DNA of 32,217 nt. It comes from Pseudobdellovibrionaceae bacterium. GTDB lineage: Bacteria; Bdellovibrionota; Bdellovibrionia; Bdellovibrionales; Bdellovibrionaceae. The stretch is from contig JAKFYD010000013.1 in assembly GCA_021731025.1 (NCBI GenBank), positions 1 through 32,217 of the forward strand, written 5' to 3'. The position numbers and the translations under genes were made by a program. This document shows positions 7,163 through 14,511 of the stretch, in pieces (the first letter of the stretch is position 1; each line of letters opens with the position of its first letter). The notes under the pieces were generated by a model that did not search any database, had not been told where the DNA came from, and was given only the letters and a program-made list of their open reading frames with translations.

Positions 7163-7486
7163 ATGAGTACCGAGAAAAAGAAACCAGACAGTTTAATTTG
7201 GAACAAAGAAACCGTAAGAGTTTTACGCCGCCGGTTGGGATGGAGCAAATCCGACTTGGCTCGTCGTCTCCGATGTCCTTCCGATTTTATTGAAAATATT
7301 GAAGCAGGGCTTTCCGAACCCAGTTCAGAATACTGTCAAATCTTAGAATTGATTTCGCACCAGGCTGAAGAGTGCTGTGATCAGGTGCAAAATACGGCGC
7401 GGGCCGAAATAATCTTAGATCAAGATACACTTGGGCAGATTCATAGTGATAGTCTGCCCAGCGATGAAAAAGATATTCTTAGTTGA
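7163..7486 (+). CDS. Small Cro/CI (XRE)-type helix-turn-helix protein
   Basis: A 107-residue protein whose first 65 residues form an XRE-type DNA-binding domain: KETVRVLRRRLGWSKSDLARRLRCPSDFIENIEAGLSEPSSEYCQIL has the expected helix 2, turn and recognition helix pattern followed by the fourth helix. The remaining 40 residues are acidic and lack a recognisable domain. The stop codon lies 23 bases inside polA in another frame, so the two genes are probably co-transcribed and translationally linked, and a role in controlling polA or its own operon is reasonable but unproven. Only a distant GGAG lies upstream (13 bases away), while a -10-like TAAAAT (7149-7154) ends eight bases before the ATG. 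Confidence 0.8.
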   Translation: MSTEKKKPDSLIWNKETVRVLRRRLGWSKSDLARRLRCPSDFIENIEAGLSEPSSEYCQILELISHQAEECCDQVQNTARAEIILDQDTLGQIHSDSLPSDEKDILS

Positions 7487-10028
7487 TGTTAGTTCGCTGT
7501 TCTTCCGAGCATTTTATGCTATTCGCCCTTTAAGTTCGCCATCGGGTTTGCCGGTCAATGCGATCTACGGTTTTCTTTCGATGTTGATAAAAATTCTGAA
7601 GGATGAAAAACCCGAATACATTGTTTTTTGCTACGACCGCAAAGAACCTTCTTTCCGGAAAGCATTGTACGCTGATTACAAAGCCAATCGCACCGAGATG
7701 CCGGAAGATTTAGCTCAGCAAATTCCTTACATTAAAAAATTAGCTGATCTTTTGGGGATTCCTTCATTTGAAGTTCCTGATTACGAAGCCGACGACTTGA
7801 TTGGAACTCTGTCAGAAATAGCTTTAAAAAATCAATTTGAAGTTATCGTTGTCAGTGGAGACAAAGATTTTGGTCAAATCGTAAAACCCCACGTGATTTT
7901 GTGGGACACGATGAAAGACACACGGATTGACGTTCTTGGTGTTAAAGAAAAGTGGGGAATTCAGCCTAAACAGTTTATTGATTACCTTGCTTTGGTCGGT
8001 GATAGCTCCGACCATATTCCCGGCGTTCAAGGAATCGGTCCCAAAGGAGCGCAAAAGCTTTTGGATCAATTCCAATCCATAGAAGACCTTTACGAACGCA
8101 TTGATGAAATTGAAAATCCTAAACTCAAAGAAAAATTGCTGAACTCGAAAGACATGGCTTTTTTGTCTAAGAAGCTGGTGACCATTTGCATGGAGGTTCC
8201 ACTTCCATCAGATATGGCGGAATATCGTCGTCGACCTATTAAAGAAGCTGAACTGCAAACTCTTTTGAGGGAATTGAATTTCAAAACTTTTGAAAAAACT
8301 CTCTTAGCGACTTCGGAAGAGCAAAGTCCCGCGACTGTGACCAGTGTAAAAACAGGAGCAGTTCAAGAAACTACGCCTGTTCCTGAATCTAAGGCTTCTC
8401 AGGGAGCTTATAAAATTTTATCCGGCGAACTTTCTGAAATGCTATCCAAGGTCAATGTTGAAAATCCCGTGTGGTCGCATCTGAGTTCTCAGGGGGTTTA
8501 CTTTTCTCAGGATGATTGGATCTTTCATTGCTCCCAAGTTGAAGAAAAAAGTTTTCACGACAAAAAATTTCAACAATTACAATGGTCCGGTTTTGATTTG
8601 AAAAAGATTTGGTGTCAGTTGGGTTCTCCTGTTGATTGGAATGGAAAAGTCCACTGGGATTCAATGTTAGCTGCGTACATTATTAAAGCCGGTGATAGTT
8701 CAGATTTCGAAGACGTTGTTCTGTCTCATTTGCAACGGCAAATTTCTGATCTTTCACAAATTACCGAAATTTTTGATATTCATAAAGATCTTTATCAAGC
8801 TTTGAAAGAAAAAATTCAATGGCCTGAAGGTTTAAAAATTCTTCAGGAGATGGATTTTCCTTTAGTCTCGGTTTTGTACAAAATGGAGCGCAAAGGTGTG
8901 CGCCTGGATTTGGATTACCTTCGAGAATTTTCAGTTGAGCTTGAAAAAGAGATTCGCACTCTGGAAAAAGAAATTCACGAACTGGCCGGAGAAGTTTTTA
9001 ACATCGCAAGTCCGAAGCAACTGGGTTTGATTCTTTTCCAAAAGCTAGGATTAGAAGCAATTAAAAAAACGAAGACAGGCTTTTCAACCGATACAGATGT
9101 CCTTGCAAAGTTGAATCATCCCATCGCGGGATTAATTCTGAAATACCGAGAATTTGCGAAATTGAAATCCACCTATGTCGATTCTCTTCCCGCATTGGTG
9201 AGTCCAAGAACTCAGAGGGTGCACACTCACTTTAACCAGGCTCTAACAACGACCGGTCGTCTTTCCAGTACAAATCCAAACTTGCAAAATATCCCGATTA
9301 GAACGGAACAGGGTCAGCGAGTTCGTAAGGCCTTCATTGCTGAAAAAGGACAGACGCTACTGTCAGTGGACTATTCTCAAATTGAGTTAAGATTATTGGC
9401 TCACATTTCTGACGACACCAATATGAAGCGGGCCTTTATAGATGATCTGGATATTCATACGGCTACAGCCGCAGAAATTTATTCTTTGCCATTAAAGGAA
9501 GTCACCAGCGAGCTGCGCAGAGCTGCAAAAGCCGTTAACTTTGGTATTGCCTATGGGCAGGGGGCATTTGGCTTAGCCGAAAATTTAAGAATTTCGCGTT
9601 CAGAGTCGCAGGAAATTATTAAACGTTACTTTCAAAAGTTCCCCCGAATTAAAGAGTACATGGATTCCGTCGTTAAATTCGGTTACGAAAAAGGCTATGT
9701 TGAAACTCTTTTAGGTCGGCGACGATATCTTCCGGAACTTCAGTCTAAAAATGGGGCAATGAAAAAATTTGGTGAGCGCGCTGCGATCAATGCTCCTATA
9801 CAAGGCACGGCCAGTGATTTGGTGAAGGAAGCGATGATTCAAATAGATCAACAGGTGAAAGTTCCAATGCTTCTACAAGTGCATGATGAGCTTATCTTTG
9901 AAGCTTCACTGGAAGAGATCGAAGCTGAAATTCCGTTGATCAAAAAAATAATGGAAACCGTCGTGAAGTTGACGGTTCCCTTGAAAGTGAATGCAGCTTT
10001 TGGGCCTAATTGGGACGAAGCCCACTAG
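7464..10028 (+). CDS. polA: DNA polymerase I
   Basis: Repair and Okazaki-fragment polymerase of 854 residues. The start is ATG 7464 (MKKIFLVDVSSLFFRAFYA), which matches the conserved beginning of the family; the frame extends 11 codons further with no support. Residues 1 to about 290 are the 5'-nuclease, intact with YEADDLIGT, VVSGDKDFGQIV and LVGDSSDHIPGVQGIGPKGA. The polymerase fills the C-terminal half: motif A VDYSQIELR (Asp about 636), motif B RRAAKAVNFGIAYG (about 688-699) and motif C QVHDELIFE (about 806). The middle region has the size of the 3'-5' proofreading domain, but the DxE motif is absent (VWSHLSSQG where the Asp-Thr-Glu-Thr motif is expected) and GQNLKYD is replaced by GFDLKKI, so proofreading is probably lost. 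It overlaps the HTH gene by 23 bases and ends 2 bases from a convergent lipoprotein gene. Confidence 0.97.
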   Translation: MKKIFLVDVSSLFFRAFYAIRPLSSPSGLPVNAIYGFLSMLIKILKDEKPEYIVFCYDRKEPSFRKALYADYKANRTEMPEDLAQQIPYIKKLADLLGIPSFEVPDYEADDLIGTLSEIALKNQFEVIVVSGDKDFGQIVKPHVILWDTMKDTRIDVLGVKEKWGIQPKQFIDYLALVGDSSDHIPGVQGIGPKGAQKLLDQFQSIEDLYERIDEIENPKLKEKLLNSKDMAFLSKKLVTICMEVPLPSDMAEYRRRPIKEAELQTLLRELNFKTFEKTLLATSEEQSPATVTSVKTGAVQETTPVPESKASQGAYKILSGELSEMLSKVNVENPVWSHLSSQGVYFSQDDWIFHCSQVEEKSFHDKKFQQLQWSGFDLKKIWCQLGSPVDWNGKVHWDSMLAAYIIKAGDSSDFEDVVLSHLQRQISDLSQITEIFDIHKDLYQALKEKIQWPEGLKILQEMDFPLVSVLYKMERKGVRLDLDYLREFSVELEKEIRTLEKEIHELAGEVFNIASPKQLGLILFQKLGLEAIKKTKTGFSTDTDVLAKLNHPIAGLILKYREFAKLKSTYVDSLPALVSPRTQRVHTHFNQALTTTGRLSSTNPNLQNIPIRTEQGQRVRKAFIAEKGQTLLSVDYSQIELRLLAHISDDTNMKRAFIDDLDIHTATAAEIYSLPLKEVTSELRRAAKAVNFGIAYGQGAFGLAENLRISRSESQEIIKRYFQKFPRIKEYMDSVVKFGYEKGYVETLLGRRRYLPELQSKNGAMKKFGERAAINAPIQGTASDLVKEAMIQIDQQVKVPMLLQVHDELIFEASLEEIEAEIPLIKKIMETVVKLTVPLKVNAAFGPNWDEAH

Positions 10029-10030
10029 GA

Positions 10031-10708
10031 TTACATGGCAATAGTATCGACTAAGGCAACAACGATGCGTGCCGATTTGATAACGGGGCGGAATAAACAT
10101 TTTTGTGGATTAGAAATAATTTGTTTTTCGGGATCGATCGAAAGTTGAAGAGAATAAATTTCTCCAGCTTTTAAGCTGATCTCGCTATCCAAATGAACTT
10201 TAATTCCAGCGGTCTGACCACTTGGAGTTTTCAGGTCATGGGCCAAATTTTCAATGTCCAAAACTTTATTTCCATCATCTTTCAGAACCATAAAGATATG
10301 CTTCAATTTAGCAATATCCTTAGTCGCGCGAATGGTGATATGAAGTTTATTCATTGAAATTGAAGCGTTTTCTTCCTCAAGTGCAATACCATCTGCCGAG
10401 TTAGCATGAACGGATTCAACCTGTAATAGAAGGTCAGCAATTTTTATATTACTGCAGCTACCTGCGGATTTTCCTTCGTTGGACTGTTCTTTATCATCCG
10501 ACTTTTTCTTATCATCTGAAGTTACGATATCGCCATCGTCAGCATCATTGTTAACTCCATCGGGATTAACAACCATGGTATCGGAACTGGACTTGGCTAA
10601 AGAGGGTCCACCTTCGAGAGCTACTTCTCCCTGTTGGCCGCAGTTTTGGAATGCTAAAATCATCACTGCAGAAATTGAAAACATAAGTGCCACTTTACAA
10701 TTATTCAT
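10031..10708 (-). CDS. Lipoprotein of unknown function with FQNC lipobox
   Basis: A 225-residue exported protein with no recognised domain. The start has a strong ribosome-binding site (GGAGGGG two bases before ATG). The N terminus is a lipoprotein signal, with hydrophobic residues 6-20 ending AFQNCG (Cys23). The residue before Cys is Asn, as in the DsbA-like lipoprotein. A low-complexity linker follows, rich in Asp, Ser and Lys (about residues 38-80), and then a domain with beta-strand alternation (LHITIRATKDIAKLKHIFMVLKDDG, then AGEIYSLQLSIDPEKQ) that could be an immunoglobulin-like sandwich. Single Cys residues at about 83 and 204 could form a disulfide. It converges on polA with stops only 2 bases apart. 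Confidence 0.75.
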   Translation of the reverse strand: MNNCKVALMFSISAVMILAFQNCGQQGEVALEGGPSLAKSSSDTMVVNPDGVNNDADDGDIVTSDDKKKSDDKEQSNEGKSAGSCSNIKIADLLLQVESVHANSADGIALEEENASISMNKLHITIRATKDIAKLKHIFMVLKDDGNKVLDIENLAHDLKTPSGQTAGIKVHLDSEISLKAGEIYSLQLSIDPEKQIISNPQKCLFRPVIKSARIVVALVDTIAM

Positions 10709-10844
10709 ATCCCCTCCGGTACATTCGTTGTTACCTTAAGGATAAGGCAGATGCGACTAAAGTCCTAACATTACAGAAGAACTTCTCAAAATGAGTCGTA
10801 ATCTCAAATTATTCCAGCGAAGTTTTAGACAGTGTGATCAAAGT

Positions 10845-11423
10845 TTATTCAGTTTCCCAACCGACAACACGGCCACCCTCAAAATAGACGTAGCGCTTTT
10901 CTTGTTTAAAGCCCTGAGACGTAGAAACATGTCGCATGTACTTCCAACGCTCATTTTTGAAAACAGGATTTCCCGAATTTTCAATTAACTGAGGTTCACC
11001 CCAAGCTTTTCGTACAAAATCCATCGGCATACCGATAGCGATGTCTTGCGATTCAATAAGTTCTTTGTATTCTTGAGTCGGCAATTGGGCCCGCTGCCAA
11101 ATCTTCTTTTGACTGATCCACTGCTGACGGTTTTCGACTCCGTTAAGACTAAGGAATTCAATTTTTTCATCTTCAGATTTGAGCCAAGGTAAAATCTTAG
11201 CGTACTGTTCCCGCTCTATTTTAGAGTCTAATTTTCTCTCGAGATCTCGAAGACGACTGGGCGAGCTATAGCTTGTTTGTTCATGGCTGTAGCGTTCCCC
11301 CACTTTGTAAACTCTCCGGGAAGATCCGTCAGAATCGTGGTAACCGCTTTTGGTAGAGCGGTGTAAAGATGAACAAGAACTCAAAAATAAGACAGCTAAA
11401 AAGGGTAGTAAGAACTGGTGCAT
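10845..11423 (-). CDS. Lipoprotein with BamE/SmpA-like C-terminal region
   Basis: A 192-residue lipoprotein. Signal MHQFLLPFLAVLFLSSC gives Cys17, a canonical lipobox. AGGAG lies five bases before the ATG. Residues 18-75 are Ser, Arg and Tyr rich and probably disordered; 55-110 are charged and helical. The C terminus (about 130-192) has the pattern of the SmpA/OmlA/BamE fold: an IAIGMPMDFVRKAWGEP segment, where a short helix follows Gly-Met, then WKYM and strands YVYFEGGRVVGWE. BamE proteins are small outer-membrane lipoproteins that help the barrel-assembly machine, but this fold also occurs in unrelated envelope proteins, so the fold is a better supported call than the BAM role. It is divergent from the FliL-like gene at 11525. 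Confidence 0.7.
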   Translation of the reverse strand: MHQFLLPFLAVLFLSSCSSLHRSTKSGYHDSDGSSRRVYKVGERYSHEQTSYSSPSRLRDLERKLDSKIEREQYAKILPWLKSEDEKIEFLSLNGVENRQQWISQKKIWQRAQLPTQEYKELIESQDIAIGMPMDFVRKAWGEPQLIENSGNPVFKNERWKYMRHVSTSQGFKQEKRYVYFEGGRVVGWETE

Positions 11424-11470
11424 GGGATCTCCTCAGTGAATAGAGTACCAGGACCTGCGGCGCTTTTAAA

Positions 11471-11506
11471 TTATTCTTGCGACTTACTGAATAACATTCT
11501 TACAAT
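11471..11506 (+). promoter_or_regulatory. Candidate promoter with overlapping dyad upstream of the FliL-like gene
   Basis: TTGCGA (11477-11482) and TACAAT (11501-11506) lie 18 bases apart, a reasonable -35/-10 pair, and predict a transcript starting just before the AGGAGA ribosome-binding site (11514-11519). An inverted repeat TTATTC (11471-11476) and GAATAA (11489-11494), with a 12-base spacer, overlaps the -35 box and could be an operator. It lies in the divergent region shared with the lipoprotein gene at 11423. Confidence 0.4.
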
Positions 11507-11524
11507 GGTCTGTAGGAGAATGAT

Positions 11525-12457
11525 TTGGCCGACGAAAGTTCACCTCAGACAAAAGTCGATAAGCTCGAGAATTCCGACGAAGAAGCCGGTACGGAAGAAA
11601 ATTTAATTTCCGCGGAAGAGCTTGATAAAATTATTCAAGAGAGTGACCCCGAATTTAGCCAAAGTTTAGCCCAGGTTATAGCTGTTTCTCCGGCGCAAGG
11701 GCAAAATATAGATCCCTTGGACATCGATAACATCTTAAAGGAGGAAGCTTCGTCCTTTTTCAGCATTAAAGCTTTGCGACGAAAAACCCGTTCTTTTTTT
11801 CTACAGATTTTTTCCAGCGTGAAATTTTTTTTCCAAGGTGGGTACAAAGAGACTATACCCATACTGTTTAATCGAGGACGTCAGTCAGTTGCACGGATGA
11901 TGGGTAGAATCTCTGAAGCTCAGAGCACATTTAGATATTTAAGCCTTAAGAAAAAATTAATGATGCTGAGCTTGGTTCTATTATCTGTTTTTCTATTGAT
12001 GTTTCTGTATCGCTCGTGGACCGTTGGCGTGATTCCGCAGAATTCTCATCTGTTTGTGAATTCCATGGAAGAATGGGCCGCCCATGTTTACACTTTTCCA
12101 GCGGACGAAGCCCAGGATAATTTTTATACTTCTTCCCGAGTTAAACAAAATATCATGGCTCTGCGACGAGCCGTTGTGAACTTAAAACCTTCGGCCACTT
12201 CGGGTCCTAATCCCATGGCTTTCTTTGAATTTTTTGTTGAAGGGAACTCGGCCGATGTTGTTGTTGAGCTCAAAGATCGTGAGTACGAAGTGATTGATCT
12301 GGTTCAACGGATCATGGAAGATTTTACTTTTAATGAAATCGATACACCCGAAGGGAAGCAATTGCTTCTGGAAAAGATCAGAAAAGAGGTGAACTCTCTT
12401 CTGACCAAAGGAAAAATTAGAAAGCTTTATATCAAGCAGGCTATTGTTAAGCCTTAA
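11525..12457 (+). CDS. FliL-like single-pass membrane protein with a long cytoplasmic N-terminal extension
   Basis: A 310-residue protein starting at TTG 11525, with AGGAGA five bases upstream. Residues 1-140 are acidic and then basic and would lie in the cytoplasm. Residues about 145-163 form one transmembrane helix, and 165-310 are periplasmic. The C-terminal 80 residues match the FliL pattern: FFEFFVEGNSADVVVELKDREYEVIDLVQRIMEDFTF, then DTPEGKQLLLEKIRKEVNSLL and a final strand KIRKLYIKQAIV. FliL proteins ring the stator units of flagellar motors and affect torque. Typical FliL is about half this size with the helix near its N terminus, so this is an unusual version, and no flagellar gene is nearby. 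It could serve a flagellar stator or a MotA/TolQ-like gliding motor. Its 3' end overlaps the convergent activator gene by 11 bases. Confidence 0.68.
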   Translation: MADESSPQTKVDKLENSDEEAGTEENLISAEELDKIIQESDPEFSQSLAQVIAVSPAQGQNIDPLDIDNILKEEASSFFSIKALRRKTRSFFLQIFSSVKFFFQGGYKETIPILFNRGRQSVARMMGRISEAQSTFRYLSLKKKLMMLSLVLLSVFLLMFLYRSWTVGVIPQNSHLFVNSMEEWAAHVYTFPADEAQDNFYTSSRVKQNIMALRRAVVNLKPSATSGPNPMAFFEFFVEGNSADVVVELKDREYEVIDLVQRIMEDFTFNEIDTPEGKQLLLEKIRKEVNSLLTKGKIRKLYIKQAIVKP

Positions 12458-13697
12458 AAGTTTCGACCTCGATATTATAATCTTTAAGCCGATCATGAAG
12501 AGTGCTCTTTGGCATTCCCAAATCCATGGCTGTTCGTCGTTGATTGCCTCGGTTTGCAGCTAGGCGTTTGATGATCATTTGTCGTTCGATCTCTTTGATC
12601 ACTGGCAAAGTCGAAGTGCTTTCTTCGGCCACGGGGGGAGCCATGCCACTGCTAAGATCTTCAATCATGGTTTTATCAATCAAGTTTTCGACTTTATGCT
12701 CGTCCACAGACTCTTTAGAAAAAAGGGCAGAAGCGCGAGCCACTAAATTTTTGAGCTCACGGATGTTTCCTGGCCAAGTGTGATTTTTCAATCTCTGAAT
12801 GGCGTTATGAGAAAATCGAACACGATACTGCCGTGCGAATTGATAAAAGAGATCATCAAAGTCTTCCATGCGATCTTTCAATGCTGGGGGTGTTACCGTC
12901 ACCACATTCAATCTGAAATACAAATCGGCGCGAAATTGATTGCGTTGAATTTTTTCGCAAAGGTTTTGATGAGTGGCCGCAATAATACGCACATCTGTTT
13001 TAACAACTCGGTCACTGCCGACAGGACGAATTTCATTGTTTTCTAAAGCTCGTAAGAGTTTTGCTTGTAAGCCATAAGTTAAATCACCAATCTCATCCAG
13101 GAAAAGTGTTCCTCCGCGAGCGGCTTCAAAGGCACCTTTACGATCATTAATTGCACCCGTAAAACTGCCTTTGATATGACCGAACAATTCGCTCTCGACG
13201 AGTGTTTCGGTAAGAGCACTGCAGTTCACGCTAATCAGTGGGCCGGATTTTCTTTGCGAGCATTCATGCAGTTTTTGAGCAATAACATCTTTGCCCGTTC
13301 CCGAAGGGCCTAACAATAGAATAGGAAAGTCGGTGTGGGCCACTTTAACAAGTCTTTGGAGAGTTTCATTCCAAGCTTCATTTCGACTCTGCAGATCGAA
13401 TTTCTTTTCATTTTCGTTTTCCAGGCAGAAGTAAAGTTCTTGATGGCCAAGCCGAATCAGGTCGCCATCCTGCAGTTCGGCCTCGGTCACTTTATGGTCA
13501 TTGATGAAAGACCCCTGAAGGCTGCGCAGATCTTTCAAAAAATACTTTTCCTCCCTTTTTTCGATACGGGCGTGACGATCCGAAACAGAATCATCGGAAA
13601 GGGGAATTTGACATTCCGAGTCTCTCCCGATGTTCATAAAGTCGCCAACAGGAAAGTTCAGGCCTGGGGTCTGGACAGATTTGAGCAAAGCTTTCAT
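12447..13697 (-). CDS. FHA-domain sigma54-dependent transcriptional activator
   Basis: A 416-residue enhancer-binding protein. Domains in order: FHA (about 15-92), with IGRDSECQI (Arg25), SVSDRHARI (Ser39, Arg41, His42) and SFIND intact for phosphothreonine binding; AAA+ sigma54-interaction domain (about 105-335) with Walker A GPSGTGKD (130-137), the sigma54 loop GSFTGA (177-182), Walker B LFLDEIGD and the WPGNIREL segment; Fis-type HTH at the C terminus (about 385-412). FHA in place of a receiver domain points to control by a Ser/Thr kinase, as in myxobacterial relatives. The sigma54 loop has Ser where Ala is usual (GAFTGA). The start has AGGAG seven bases upstream. It is convergent with the FliL-like gene. 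Target promoters are not apparent in the window. Confidence 0.93.
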   Translation of the reverse strand: MKALLKSVQTPGLNFPVGDFMNIGRDSECQIPLSDDSVSDRHARIEKREEKYFLKDLRSLQGSFINDHKVTEAELQDGDLIRLGHQELYFCLENENEKKFDLQSRNEAWNETLQRLVKVAHTDFPILLLGPSGTGKDVIAQKLHECSQRKSGPLISVNCSALTETLVESELFGHIKGSFTGAINDRKGAFEAARGGTLFLDEIGDLTYGLQAKLLRALENNEIRPVGSDRVVKTDVRIIAATHQNLCEKIQRNQFRADLYFRLNVVTVTPPALKDRMEDFDDLFYQFARQYRVRFSHNAIQRLKNHTWPGNIRELKNLVARASALFSKESVDEHKVENLIDKTMIEDLSSGMAPPVAEESTSTLPVIKEIERQMIIKRLAANRGNQRRTAMDLGMPKSTLHDRLKDYNIEVETFKA

Positions 13698-13780
13698 TGA
13701 TTTTCTCCTAAAGTGAGGGTGTTGAAGGAACCGGCTTGCGGTTAATTCAATTTCACGACCTTATTTTGATGAGTTTGAAA

Positions 13781-13817
13781 GTCCTCTAAATGAGGACAAA
13801 GCTGGGGCCACTCCCAG
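13781..13817. promoter_or_regulatory. Two adjacent dyads in the divergent region before engB
   Basis: GTCCTC (13781-13786) and GAGGAC (13792-13797) form a perfect 6-base inverted repeat with a TAAAT spacer. Directly after it CTGGG (13802-13806) and CCCAG (13813-13817) form another. They lie between the minus-strand activator start (13697) and engB (13874). The first has the size and spacing of a dimeric operator; either could instead be an RNA hairpin in the engB leader. No convincing -10 box was found. Confidence 0.35.
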
Positions 13818-13873
13818 AATAAAGATTTTGATCCAAGATTTGAGAATGCGGCTTTTTTGGGGTAGCCTTGGCC

Positions 13874-14509
13874 ATGGCTGAATCAGTACGTTACCTTAAA
13901 AGCGCTGTCGTCCCTGGGGATTTTCCACAAACGGCATTACCGGAGATCGCGGTGGCCGGTCGAAGCAATGCTGGGAAATCATCATTTATCAATGCATGGA
14001 CAGGGTCAAAGATCGCTTTGGTCAGTCAAACTCCCGGAAAAACTCGCTTGCTGAATTTTTTCAACGTCGCCAATAAATACCTGATGGTGGATACTCCCGG
14101 CTATGGCTTTGCTTCCCGTTCGGGGGATGAAGTTCGAACTTGGCACAAGATGATCGAAAATTATTTTCTCTACCGAAAAAATTTAAAGGGCCTAGTTCTG
14201 GTGATGGATGTGCGCCGCGAATGGAGTAAAGACGAAGAACTGCTCAAAGAATTTTGTTTGAATCAAGATATCGTCGTTTATTTGGTTCTGACGAAAGTTG
14301 ATAAAATTTCTCGGAATGAACAGCAAAAATTTCTTAAGGAAAAGCAGCGTGATTCAGGTTTAGCTTATGTTCGGCTTTGCTCAGCTTTGAAAAAAATTGG
14401 CATTGAAGAAATTGAAGAAGAAATTTTTGATCTGTGCTTGAAAGAATTTGTTCCCAAAACTTTGGCCCAACGGGAAAAAATCGATAAAAAAGAGAGAGGG
14501 AAAAAGTAA
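13874..14509 (+). CDS. engB: Ribosome-biogenesis GTP-binding protein EngB (YihA/YsxC)
   Basis: An essential small GTPase that assists late assembly of the 50S ribosomal subunit. The 211-residue sequence has the family start (KSAVVPGDFPQTALPEIAVAGRSNAGKSSFINAW), with G1 GRSNAGKS at about residues 29-36, the G2 Thr in TPGKTR, G3 DTPGYGFA, G4 TKVDK (Thr replaces Asn, which is usual for EngB), and G5 SALKK. Length is normal. I chose ATG 13874; a TTG two codons upstream (13868) is also in frame and follows GGGG, so the exact start is uncertain. kdsB begins two bases after its stop codon, so ribosome assembly and LPS-precursor genes share a transcript. Confidence 0.95.
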   Translation: MAESVRYLKSAVVPGDFPQTALPEIAVAGRSNAGKSSFINAWTGSKIALVSQTPGKTRLLNFFNVANKYLMVDTPGYGFASRSGDEVRTWHKMIENYFLYRKNLKGLVLVMDVRREWSKDEELLKEFCLNQDIVVYLVLTKVDKISRNEQQKFLKEKQRDSGLAYVRLCSALKKIGIEEIEEEIFDLCLKEFVPKTLAQREKIDKKERGKK

Positions 14510-14511
14510 AG

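Noticed and set aside
10709-10844. AGAAG/CTTCT dyad and possible small gene between the two minus-strand lipoprotein genes
   Set aside because: The dyad is short with no T run or promoter geometry, and the one open frame there runs antisense into the lipoprotein gene.
13335-13700. 121-codon plus-strand open frame opposite the sigma54 activator
   Set aside because: It is antisense to the conserved FHA and AAA regions and is explained by codon bias of the real gene.
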